DNA from: Polaromonas sp.
Lineage (GTDB): Bacteria; Pseudomonadota; Gammaproteobacteria; Burkholderiales; Burkholderiaceae_C
DNA: 64,000 bases
Assembly (NCBI GenBank): GCA_030683705.1
Contig: JAUXPP010000167.1
Span: forward strand, 1-64,000
Direction of reading: 5' to 3'
This document shows, in pieces, positions 52,265-59,887 of this stretch. The notes beneath the pieces were generated by a model that did not search any database, was not told the DNA's origin, and saw only the letters and a program-made list of their open reading frames with translations. The stretch's first letter is position 1. Each line of letters opens with the position of its first letter. Both the position numbers and the translations under genes were made by a program.

Positions 52265-54040
52265 TTATAGCAAACGGCTGAACTGCCCCTGGCTGCCTTC
52301 AAGCTCGGCCCATGTGCCTGACTCGACGATCTGACCCTTGTCCAGCACATAGATGTAGTCAGCCATGCGTACCGAAGACAGGCGGTGCGAGATGACGATC
52401 ATGGTCACTTTCCCCTTGAGTAATTCTAGTGCCCGCGTCACAGCAGCATCGGTTTCGGCGTCCAGCGCACTGGCAGCCTCGTCGAGCACCAGCAAGCCGG
52501 GATTGCCAAGCAAGGCCCTGGCCAGTCCCAGGCGCTGTCGCTCGCCGCCGGACAATCGCCCTCCCCTGTCGCCGACCATGGTGTCCAGCCCGTGCGGCAA
52601 CTGTGAAATAAAACCATCCGCCGCAGCCAGGGAAGCGGCAGCCATGACAGCCTCGTCGGAATGATGCGGCTGACTCCACAGAATATTGCCGCGGATGGTG
52701 CTGTTGTACAGCATGGTCTCCTGGCCCATGTAGCCGATACGCCGGCGAAGGCCACGCAGGGGCAGTTGCTCAAGACCCATGCCGTTGACATGGATAGCCC
52801 CGGTTGTTATGGGGACCAGTCCCAGCATCGCGTCGACGAGCGTCGACTTCCCAGCCCCCGAGCGCCCCACCAAGGCGACGCAGGCACCCGCCGGTATGGA
52901 CATCGAGAGGTTCGATATGACCTGGAAATCATCATGGCTCACGGCAACGTTCTGCAATGACACGGCCAGGGGGCCTCTGGTCAGGGCTTCCGGCAGAGGG
53001 GTCTCACTGGAAACTTCGGCCTCCGCCTCGATAGTTCGCGCCATCGCGTTCAGATTGGCAACGGCCGGCAGGCTGCTTGTGAGGGACTGCAGGCTTTGCT
53101 GCAAGCCGGTCAGCTTTGGAATCAATCGCACAAAAATGGCCAGAATGACCAATATCACGGCGGCGTCAATATTGAGGACGCTGCGGCTGATAACCAGGAT
53201 GCTGGCAACCATCGCGGCCGCGCCAAAATCGAAAATGCCTTTGACGATCTGTGCATCAAAGCCGTTGGCCAGCGTGTGCTTGCGCAAGCGCTGGATGATC
53301 CCCCCCAGGACGCGCAAGGCCTCACTTTCGGTGGCGGTGGCCTTGAGCAGCTTCGCACTGCCGACAAACTCCCCGGTCTTCACCTGCAACTCGGCGTTTT
53401 CGTGGCTGATGCCGGCGCCGATGCGATAAGCACGCTGAATCAACGGCCGTGTAATCAGAAAAAGAAAGGCCCCCCCGGCGATGACCCCCAGGGTCGTCAA
53501 GCCGGACAGCATGGCGGCCAGGGCCATGTAGATGACACTGTGCAGTAGCCCCGTGAGGAGCAGGCCGGTCTGGTAGAAGGCGCCGGCAAGCCTCTGGGTT
53601 TCGGTGACCACCGAGTTGATCAGATCACCGTTTCTTGTCTTCAGAAACAAGCCCCACTTTGCTGCGAAGATGCCGGTCAGCAGCCGCGTTTGCCATCGGC
53701 TCATGTAAGTGGTTTGCAGGGAAATTCCCATATAGGCCTGCGCCAGGAAAACGACGGTGCTGAAGAATAGAGAGACGAGTATCAAAGCGGCAATCGCAGG
53801 CACCGACGCGCCCAATCCCAACCAGGCCAGCAACTCAAGAACCGTCCGGCTGACCACACCGCCGACTCCGCTCCCGCCTTCGCCGATGCCGATCGCGGCA
53901 AGCAAGGGAACCACGCTCGCCAGCGTCAAACCTTCCAGCAGTCCTGTCAGCGCCAGCAGGCACAGGTACAGCGCGTAACGGGTTCCGACCACCGACCAGA
54001 TGTCAGAAAACAAGCGACGCAAAGCCAGAATGTCAATCAT
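52265..54040 (-). CDS. PglK/MsbA-like ABC half-transporter (lipid-linked glycan flippase candidate)
   Basis: A 591-aa fused exporter. The six-TM membrane domain (about 1-330) precedes the ATPase domain: Walker A CVALVGRSGAGKSTLVDA (about 370-387), Q-loop in RRIGYMGQET, signature LSGGERQRLGLARAL, Walker B LLVLDEAASALD and the H-loop VISHRLS. Heterologous forms such as PglK flip oligosaccharides linked to undecaprenyl diphosphate; MsbA flips lipid A. The TM domain begins FSDIWSVVGTRYALYLCLLAL. It coexists with a Wzx in the same cluster. The ATG at 54040 is 3 nt after the stop of a short ORF. Confidence 0.9.
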   Translation of the reverse strand: MIDILALRRLFSDIWSVVGTRYALYLCLLALTGLLEGLTLASVVPLLAAIGIGEGGSGVGGVVSRTVLELLAWLGLGASVPAIAALILVSLFFSTVVFLAQAYMGISLQTTYMSRWQTRLLTGIFAAKWGLFLKTRNGDLINSVVTETQRLAGAFYQTGLLLTGLLHSVIYMALAAMLSGLTTLGVIAGGAFLFLITRPLIQRAYRIGAGISHENAELQVKTGEFVGSAKLLKATATESEALRVLGGIIQRLRKHTLANGFDAQIVKGIFDFGAAAMVASILVISRSVLNIDAAVILVILAIFVRLIPKLTGLQQSLQSLTSSLPAVANLNAMARTIEAEAEVSSETPLPEALTRGPLAVSLQNVAVSHDDFQVISNLSMSIPAGACVALVGRSGAGKSTLVDAMLGLVPITTGAIHVNGMGLEQLPLRGLRRRIGYMGQETMLYNSTIRGNILWSQPHHSDEAVMAAASLAAADGFISQLPHGLDTMVGDRGGRLSGGERQRLGLARALLGNPGLLVLDEAASALDAETDAAVTRALELLKGKVTMIVISHRLSSVRMADYIYVLDKGQIVESGTWAELEGSQGQFSRLL

Positions 54041-54043
54041 TGA

Positions 54044-54247
54044 TCAACCTGGCCCAGAGGACCTGACGCCGCGGACGAACTCGCGGCGAGACAACACGGC
54101 GCCGGCAATGCAGTTAGCCTGGAACACATGCGCTCCAGTGGCTTTAGCGAAATGAAGATCAAAAAGCGCTCGCGACTTGGCATTGAAAGGTCCACCGGCA
54201 AGCGCCGAATGGGCAAGATTGAGAAGTGGCGCTGTTGTGCTGACCAC
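54044..54247 (-). CDS. Small ORF (67 aa), hypothetical or gene remnant
   Basis: A GTG-initiated 67-codon frame in the 240-nt gap between the membrane protein gene (stop 54282) and the ABC transporter gene (start 54040). The product begins MVSTTAPLLNLAHSALAGGP and ends with the Arg-rich RREFVRGVRSSGPG. It shows no signal peptide or domain that I recognise. Tight spacing (3 nt to the next ATG) argues for a gene; the small size and alternative start argue for a remnant or chance. The frame stays open for some codons upstream of the GTG. Confidence 0.3.
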   Translation of the reverse strand: MVSTTAPLLNLAHSALAGGPFNAKSRALFDLHFAKATGAHVFQANCIAGAVLSRREFVRGVRSSGPG

Positions 54248-54281
54248 CCGGAATTGTAGCCGCCGTGAGCCCCTGCGGCCG

Positions 54282-55661
54282 TCATTCCAGCCGGGCCGCC
54301 CGGCGTGCCAGAACCCGGTCCACCGCCCCGGCCAGGGCCAAGCCCACCACAGCGGTCAGAAAACCGTAGCGCATCCGGTGCAAGGTGCCCAGGTTCGGGA
54401 CCAGGTAGACATGGATCACCGTGAGCAGGGTCAGAAAGCCCAGTACGAACCAGAACTCCGTTTTTTTGCGGAAATTCCACATCGCCACAGGCAAGAACAG
54501 CAGGCATGCGTAAACAACCAGCATTTCTGCACTGATCACCCTGCGCATCACGGTATTGGCAGCAACGCTGCCGTCCGCCACCCACTGAGCAGGAAAAGGC
54601 GCCAGATAGCCGATCTGAAGCGCCCGCGGCAAATAGGTGAGCAAGTTGCATACCGTACCTGGCACAAACTCAGGATCCATATTGCTTTTGGCATTGCGGT
54701 ATCCTGATATGTAGAAGTCTCGCATCGCCGCGATAGTGGTGGGTAGCTTATCGACCCCAACGTTGGCGCCTCGCTCGAGCAAGCAGGCACCGGGCATATA
54801 TTGCATCACCATCTCACGCTCAACAACGCTTCCGCGCCAGCTTTCAACGCGATCATCGGAAGGTTTGACTAATATCATCATCAACGGGATTGTGAGCAAT
54901 ATAAAAACGGCTGTTAGCGCACGCTCGCCGCCAATGACACGCCTACGCCACCAAACCGACGCCACGGCTAATTCAAGTATCGAGGCAACGAATGCCACTG
55001 CTTGCATCAGGATCATGATGTGCGGCCGCACCAGCCACACCAGAAACAGGCCTATTGCCAGCGGGAGAATCAGCGCCGTATATGCCGGCCTTGCGGACGC
55101 CCAGAAGGCCGGTCGGAAGGCCTGCATCCAGCCGAGCGCGCACAGCAACATGCCCAGGGCAAAAATGCCATCCTTGTGGATTTGGGCGTACCAGCTCGCT
55201 GCAGAGGGAAACAGCAAAAAAGGAAGGGCAGCAAGCACTGAAGCCAGCCGGCTTGCTGACACAAGATATGCAATCAGGTAAACCATCATGCCCCCGGCCG
55301 CGTGCACCAGGGCGTTCAGGGGTACCAGCATGTAGGGTTCGGGTGTCACGAACACATACAAGGCCGCAGCGATCCCCGTTGGGGCGTTGCCAGCCGGGCG
55401 GAGCTCCCAGACAGACCAGCCCTCTTTTTGAATGCGAGCGGCCAGATCGACAGCCGTGAGGTGCATGCCTGCCGAATCGCCACCGACCAACATGCCGTGC
55501 CCTGCATGAAGATGCGGAAAAAAATGCGGCAACAGGATCAGTTGCACAGCCCAAGCCACAAGGCAGGTCCCGAGGAAGGCGACAGCCAGCAAGAGCCAGG
55601 GCGTCGCCTGCAGCCAGGGCTTGCCTTCGAAATTAACCTGATCTGGGAGTTTTGACGTCAT
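54282..55661 (-). CDS. Polytopic membrane protein of unknown function (paralogue 2; candidate polymerase)
   Basis: A 459-aa inner-membrane protein with about 10 hydrophobic segments and a large hydrophilic loop (about 265-375). It is paralogous to 39359-40882: LLPHFFPHLHAGHGMLVGGD after TM1, GWSVWELRPAGNAPTGIA, LFPSAASWYAQIHKDGIF, YLPRALQIGYLAPFPAQW and NLGTLHRMRYGF correspond position by position. The conserved charged elements (HAG-x-G, ELRP, QIHKD, LHRMR) suggest an enzyme acting on a polyprenyl-linked substrate, as in Wzy polymerases. It follows a 325-nt intergenic gap and precedes the ABC transporter. Function is inference. Confidence 0.8.
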   Translation of the reverse strand: MTSKLPDQVNFEGKPWLQATPWLLLAVAFLGTCLVAWAVQLILLPHFFPHLHAGHGMLVGGDSAGMHLTAVDLAARIQKEGWSVWELRPAGNAPTGIAAALYVFVTPEPYMLVPLNALVHAAGGMMVYLIAYLVSASRLASVLAALPFLLFPSAASWYAQIHKDGIFALGMLLCALGWMQAFRPAFWASARPAYTALILPLAIGLFLVWLVRPHIMILMQAVAFVASILELAVASVWWRRRVIGGERALTAVFILLTIPLMMILVKPSDDRVESWRGSVVEREMVMQYMPGACLLERGANVGVDKLPTTIAAMRDFYISGYRNAKSNMDPEFVPGTVCNLLTYLPRALQIGYLAPFPAQWVADGSVAANTVMRRVISAEMLVVYACLLFLPVAMWNFRKKTEFWFVLGFLTLLTVIHVYLVPNLGTLHRMRYGFLTAVVGLALAGAVDRVLARRAARLE

Positions 55662-55774
55662 GGCCCTGAGGTCTGAAATTGTGTGAAGTCACCGGAATGG
55701 GGACAAGTCCTGCAATAAACGCCGTTGGCCGTGATTCTCCCGCGTTTTCTGCCTCCCCCCCGGAGTCGCAGCTA

Positions 55775-55794
55775 CCGAAGAACGCTTGCTTCGG
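55775..55794. repeat. Hairpin with flanking C/G runs
   Basis: A 6-bp stem CCGAAG/CTTCGG with an 8-nt loop, extendable by pairing of the C run at 55755-55761 with the G run at 55793-55800. It could act as a terminator-like structure on either strand but lacks a T-tract. Confidence 0.5.
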
Positions 55795-55912
55795 GGGGGG
55801 CATCCAAACTACATCAACCCCCTGTTAGAACCGTTCACTCAGCGCCAACTGCGTATTCGGCACAGCATCAAGCAATGATTGTATTTTGAGAGCAAAAAAC
55901 GGCCGCCAGCCC

Positions 55913-55950
55913 ATATACGCTTGCGCGAGCTGCTATTAAATACATAGCGC
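55913..55950 (-). repeat. Mini-repeat copy h (inverted)
   Basis: The reverse complement contains ATTTAATAGCAGCTCGCGCA, a diverged member of the family. Intergenic. Confidence 0.5.
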
Positions 55951-55986
55951 TCTGCGGCTGCATATGCCGATCAAAAGCCTCCGACG

Positions 55987-56856
55987 TCATGCCCCCCGGC
56001 TGATACGGCGACGCAGGTATACGGGAATGACTTTGACCTGTTTCCAGCTAACCAGCGCCGCTGCATACAAGCCCATGACAGGCCCCCCCAAGGTGGCGCA
56101 TGCCCTGTAGACTGCAGCAATCAGGCCTCCTATCGCCATGAGAAGGTTAAAGCGATCGACGTAATCCTGCTCCTTGACGCGTCGCAAATTGCTTTTGGGC
56201 ACCTCGTAGTAATGGAACTTCACCCCAGGCACATACAAAAAGGAGCCCAGCATCGACGCCGCAAGCATCAGTGGCAAGTCGGGCCACCACGCGCAGTAGG
56301 AATATGGCGCCTTCCTGATCGCCGACGTACGCCAGAGCCCATAGAAGTAATAACACTGCAACGGTGCCAGCTTGGACAGGCGCTGCGCCACGGTCAAGCC
56401 GGTCGTCGCGAAATCAAAGGGGGTGAACGTCCCAACCTTGTCGGTGGGCGTGACTGTCGTGACATCACAAAATGCCATAACGGGCTCCGGCGCGGCGTCG
56501 AGGGCGTTTGCGAGCTTCTCGATAAAATCCGGGTCCCAGTTGTCGTCGCAGGCGGCCCACATGAAATACGGCGCCCGAGCCTTGGACAGCACGTAGTGGA
56601 AGTTGTCATAAGCCCGCAGGCTTTTCTCCTGACGGAAGTACCGCACACGTTTGTCTGCTGCCGCGGTTTCAAGAAGGATTTCAGTGGACCCATCCGACGA
56701 CCCGTTGTCGGAAACCACCAGCTCAAAATCGGACTCGGTCTGGCTCAGCAGGGTTTTGAGAGCGTTCCGGATAAAAGCGGCGCCGTTATAGACCGGCATG
56801 CCGATGCTGACGCGTGGCACGCGCGCAGCAACAGCACCTGCGTCAGAATCAGCCAC
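55987..56856 (-). CDS. Glycosyltransferase family 2
   Basis: A 289-aa GT-A transferase: RVSIGMPVYNGAAFIRNAL (about 14-32), ELVVSDNGSSDGSTEILLE, and the acidic motif MWAACDDNWDPDFIEKLA (about 98-115). The C-terminus has a hydrophobic helix (LLMAIGGLIAAVYRACATLG) that may attach it to the membrane. It uses a GTG start at 56856. It precedes the 325-nt repeat-containing gap. Sugar specificity unknown. Confidence 0.88.
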   Translation of the reverse strand: MADSDAGAVAARVPRVSIGMPVYNGAAFIRNALKTLLSQTESDFELVVSDNGSSDGSTEILLETAAADKRVRYFRQEKSLRAYDNFHYVLSKARAPYFMWAACDDNWDPDFIEKLANALDAAPEPVMAFCDVTTVTPTDKVGTFTPFDFATTGLTVAQRLSKLAPLQCYYFYGLWRTSAIRKAPYSYCAWWPDLPLMLAASMLGSFLYVPGVKFHYYEVPKSNLRRVKEQDYVDRFNLLMAIGGLIAAVYRACATLGGPVMGLYAAALVSWKQVKVIPVYLRRRISRGA

Positions 56857-56933
56857 GGTATGAAGGTGCTACGGCAGCGCGCAGCGCCGCGGGGCTTTTC
56901 GGGCGCACAAAGCGTTGAGGTCTGTGCACCGTA

Positions 56934-57767
56934 TCAGGCTGTCCGCTGCAGGTAGCCATCGGGTGCATTGGTCATGATGAGCTTGTTTTCAACCAGCTTG
57001 TCGACTTCAAAAACCATGGGTTCGCCCTGCAGGCCCTTGCTACGCCCATCTTTCAGCCGACGCATGTACTCCCAGACGGCGGTCTTGGGACTGTTGCCAT
57101 GCGCCCACGGCTTTCCGGCACTGATCTCGGCTGGCAGGTCTTCAACCACGGTGTCGAACACGCAGCAGTAGCTGCCGACGCTGGTCAGGGGCGCATAGGC
57201 TTCGAGTTCCGCCAGCACGTGGTCATGGGCATGGTTCGAATCCAGGCAAATCATGATCCGCTGGTAGCCCTTCGCAAAGTTCCGGACTTGTTCCACGATG
57301 GCTGCATCGGTGGACGGGCCCTCAATCATTTCGATCAGATGCGCCATGGGATGCGCTTCGATAAGCGCCCGGTTGTGCGCCCGGATATCAATGTCTATCC
57401 CCAGCACCTTGCGACGGGAGGCCTTGGGGTCCAGCACGCTGCCGGTTTCGACGGCTTCGCAGTAGTCGATCTGCGCCAGCATGGAAGCGCTCATGACGAG
57501 GGATCCACCGTGGGCAATGCCCGTTTCGATGATGAGGTCCGGCTTGACCTTCCAGATCAGTTCCTGTGTGGCGATGATGTCCATCGGCATCTGGATGATG
57601 GGCCGACCCAGAATCGCAAAGTTGTACATGTAGTACTGGAGGAAGGACTTTGTATGAAACTCCTTCGACAGCCGATGCCAGTCTTTGTCCTGAGCATACG
57701 AAGCAATATTTACGAGCTTCATCGCCTCAAACTCAGCGATGGGGTCGACGGACTTCTTGATGCTCAC
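56934..57767 (-). CDS. Cephalosporin hydroxylase (CmcI)-family sugar O-methyltransferase
   Basis: A 277-aa SAM-dependent methyltransferase of the CmcI/RhlE-type family. Motifs: LGRPIIQMPMDIIATQELIW, PDLIIETGIAHGGSLVMSA (SAM binding, about 85-103), VLGIDIDIRAHNRALIEAHP and IMICLDSNHAHDHVLAELE (metal-ligand Asp/His region). It ends NAPDGYLQRTA. Despite the family name, cluster-encoded members O-methylate sugars. The GTG start at 57767 overlaps the epimerase stop (GTGA, 4 nt). Confidence 0.9.
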   Translation of the reverse strand: MSIKKSVDPIAEFEAMKLVNIASYAQDKDWHRLSKEFHTKSFLQYYMYNFAILGRPIIQMPMDIIATQELIWKVKPDLIIETGIAHGGSLVMSASMLAQIDYCEAVETGSVLDPKASRRKVLGIDIDIRAHNRALIEAHPMAHLIEMIEGPSTDAAIVEQVRNFAKGYQRIMICLDSNHAHDHVLAELEAYAPLTSVGSYCCVFDTVVEDLPAEISAGKPWAHGNSPKTAVWEYMRRLKDGRSKGLQGEPMVFEVDKLVENKLIMTNAPDGYLQRTA

Positions 57768-58594
57768 AAATCATCTCCAGCTTGCCGGGGGATCCCACAT
57801 TCAGTAAGCAATCCACCGACGGTATCAAACAAATGGCGCGGCCTGTAATCAAACTCGTGCCGGGCCCGGGAAACATCGACCAACGGGAAAGTGCGGATGG
57901 GCGCCCCTACTGCATAGTCTGCGGAGAAGCCTGTCAGCGCGCAGATTCTTTCAAGCAACAACTTATGGCTGAGGCTGCGGCCGCTGGCGACATTATAAAG
58001 ACGCTCCTTCCCACCAGCGCTGATGGCCTGCAACAAGGTACAGACATCTTCTATGCCAACGTAATCCTTGCCGGACTCCGGCGCCTCGTTGACGGTGACC
58101 CGGCCTTGACGCCGCAGGTCACTCAGCACGGACCCCAGAAAGTTGTCCGGGCTCATGCCCTTCCCATACACGTTAGACAGGCGCGCAACACGTATGGCGG
58201 GATTGGGGAGCGTCAGGCACAGCGACTCCCCCATGAGCTTGCTCAGGTTATACAGGCTGTCGGGGCCCGGCGGAACCAGGATGGCATCATCCTCTGTGAC
58301 CTGGCTCTTGCCGAGGCCGGCATAAACGCGTGTGCTGGAAAGATACAGCCACGACTCGAAGCGGCAGCGCTGCAGCAGCCTGGCCAAAAGCGACACATGC
58401 GCATCCACCGTGTCAAAGGGTCGCTTGCGGAAATCAGCGGTCAGCCCTATGGCATAGATGACATGGCCGAGTTCGCCATCCATAACGCCTTCCAGCTCTC
58501 TCCCAGGGTCGTCTACAACGTGTCCCTGCGCCTTCAGGTGTTTCACGAGATGGCCACCGATAAAACCGTGGCCACCTAGAACGGTGAACTTCAC
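57764..58594 (-). CDS. NAD-dependent epimerase/dehydratase family protein
   Basis: A 276-aa extended SDR, shorter than most sugar epimerases: KFTVLGGHGFIGGHLVKHLK (about 2-21), the catalytic Ser/Thr in WLYLSSTRVYAG and YNLSKLMGESLCL (Tyr/Lys). The G-G-x-G-F-I-G loop is intact. The GTG at 58594 overlaps the acyltransferase stop (GTGA); upstream residues in the frame are not SDR-like. Substrate unknown; it might be a 4-reductase or epimerase for a nucleotide sugar in this cluster. Confidence 0.85.
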   Translation of the reverse strand: MKFTVLGGHGFIGGHLVKHLKAQGHVVDDPGRELEGVMDGELGHVIYAIGLTADFRKRPFDTVDAHVSLLARLLQRCRFESWLYLSSTRVYAGLGKSQVTEDDAILVPPGPDSLYNLSKLMGESLCLTLPNPAIRVARLSNVYGKGMSPDNFLGSVLSDLRRQGRVTVNEAPESGKDYVGIEDVCTLLQAISAGGKERLYNVASGRSLSHKLLLERICALTGFSADYAVGAPIRTFPLVDVSRARHEFDYRPRHLFDTVGGLLTECGIPRQAGDDL

Positions 58595-59082
58595 TTCCGC
58601 CACCCCATGAGTCTGAGTGGGTTGCCCGCCTGAATGCTGTAGGCAGGGATTTCCCCCCTGACAAGGCTCATCGCACCGATGACACAGCCGCGCCTCAGGA
58701 TGGCGCCATCCAGCAGTACGACCCCGGCACCTATCCACACATCGTCTTCAACCAGAATGCCGCCCTTGCCGGGCCTGAAGCCCTGGTCGCGGATCAGGCG
58801 ATGGCGATCGCCGTACTCGTGGTTGACCGGCGCAAAAACGCAGTTGGCCGCAATGGCCACGGAGTCGCCGATGCGGATGCCGTTGCCGGTATAAAAAACA
58901 CAGCCGGAATTCACGATCGACCGGCTACCGATGACAACATTTCCCGCACCGCCTGCAGGCTTGAATTTCACGAAGCTGTCAATGACCGAATGCGCGCCAA
59001 CACGAATTTCGGTTCCGCGCACAGAGTCCTCAATATCCGCAAGAGCGGACACCCTGGCGCTGGGGTCTATGACGATGGTCAC
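58591..59082 (-). CDS. Hexapeptide-repeat acyltransferase
   Basis: A 163-aa left-handed beta-helix acyltransferase. It starts at a GTG (VTIVIDPSARVSALADIED) and repeats as EIRVGAHSVIDSFV, VVIGSRSIVNSGCVFYTGN, RIGDSVAIAANCVFAPVNHEYG (the catalytic His region) and LVEDDVWIGAGVVLLDGA. It closes with GCVIGAMSLVRGEIPAYSIQ. It acetylates a sugar of the glycan or a precursor. The longer frame to 59385 is a shadow of rfbF. The gap to rfbF is 25 nt. Confidence 0.88.
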   Translation of the reverse strand: MTIVIDPSARVSALADIEDSVRGTEIRVGAHSVIDSFVKFKPAGGAGNVVIGSRSIVNSGCVFYTGNGIRIGDSVAIAANCVFAPVNHEYGDRHRLIRDQGFRPGKGGILVEDDVWIGAGVVLLDGAILRRGCVIGAMSLVRGEIPAYSIQAGNPLRLMGWRK

Positions 59083-59107
59083 GGTGGGGCCAGCCGCTTG
59101 AAAAGCG

Positions 59108-59878
59108 TCATTTCCAGATTTTCCAGGGAGCCTTGCCGCTGCTCCATAGTTCCTCGAGCAAGGTCTTGTCCCTGAGCGTGTCCATCGGCTGCCAGAAGCC
59201 CTCGTGTTTGTAGGCCGACAGCTGCCCCTCCCGTGCAAGCCGCTCCAGCGGTTCGCGCTCCCACGTGGTCGTGCTGTCTGCAATGTAGTCGATGACTTTT
59301 GGCGACAGCACAAAGTACCCGCCGTTGATCGAGGCACCGTCACCCTGCGGTTTCTCCTGGAAGCCGGTAATCTTGCCATGGGCAATATCCAGGGCGCCGA
59401 AGCGTCCAGGAGGTTGCACCGAGGTCACGGTTGCCAACGTTCCTTGCGCCTTGTGGAATTCGATCAGCTTGCCCACGTCGACGTCCGCCACACCGTCGCC
59501 GTAGGTAAAGCAGAAGTCCTCATCGCCCAGATAGGCAGCCACCCGTTTCATGCGTCCACCAGTCATGGTGTCCTGCCCGGTGTCCACCAGTGTGACCTTC
59601 CATGGCTCGGCGCTGGCCTGATGCACTTCCATCTTGTTGTTGGCCATGTCGAAAGTCACGTCCGACATATGCAGGAAATAGTTCGCGAAATATTCCTTGA
59701 TCAGATAGCCCTTGTAGCCAAGACAAACAACAAAGTCGTTCACTCCGTGGCATGAATAGGTCTTCATGATGTGCCAGAGGATGGGCATGCCCCCGATCTC
59801 GACCATGGGTTTCGGTTTCAGAACGGTTTCTTCGCTAAGGCGCGTTCCGAGCCCACCCGCAAGAATGACTGCTTTCAT
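59108..59878 (-). CDS. rfbF: Glucose-1-phosphate cytidylyltransferase
   Basis: A 256-aa nucleotidyltransferase: [20 protein letters not shown] (signature loop), [39 protein letters not shown] and [20 protein letters not shown]. The [15 protein letters not shown] and YGDG-VAD motifs identify the RfbF group that makes CDP-glucose from CTP and glucose-1-phosphate. It supplies RfbG (49820-50902), about 8 kb away on the same strand. The ATG at 59878 is clear. All catalytic Lys/Asp positions are present. Confidence 0.95.
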   Translation of the reverse strand: MKAVILAGGLGTRLSEETVLKPKPMVEIGGMPILWHIMKTYSCHGVNDFVVCLGYKGYLIKEYFANYFLHMSDVTFDMANNKMEVHQASAEPWKVTLVDTGQDTMTGGRMKRVAAYLGDEDFCFTYGDGVADVDVGKLIEFHKAQGTLATVTSVQPPGRFGALDIAHGKITGFQEKPQGDGASINGGYFVLSPKVIDYIADSTTTWEREPLERLAREGQLSAYKHEGFWQPMDTLRDKTLLEELWSSGKAPWKIWK

Positions 59879-59887
59879 CGGCTTTTC

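Larger units (their letters stand above)
55662..55986. other. Repeat-containing intergenic region
   Basis: 325 nt without a convincing gene, between the GT2 gene (stop 55987) and the membrane protein gene (start 55661). It contains a hairpin CCGAAG-AACGCTTG-CTTCGG (55775-55794) whose 3' arm runs into an 8-nt G run (55793-55800), a 7-nt C run (55755-55761) able to pair with it, and mini-repeat copy h at 55913-55950. A promoter for the downstream glycan genes may also lie here; I see no clear boxes. Confidence 0.6.
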
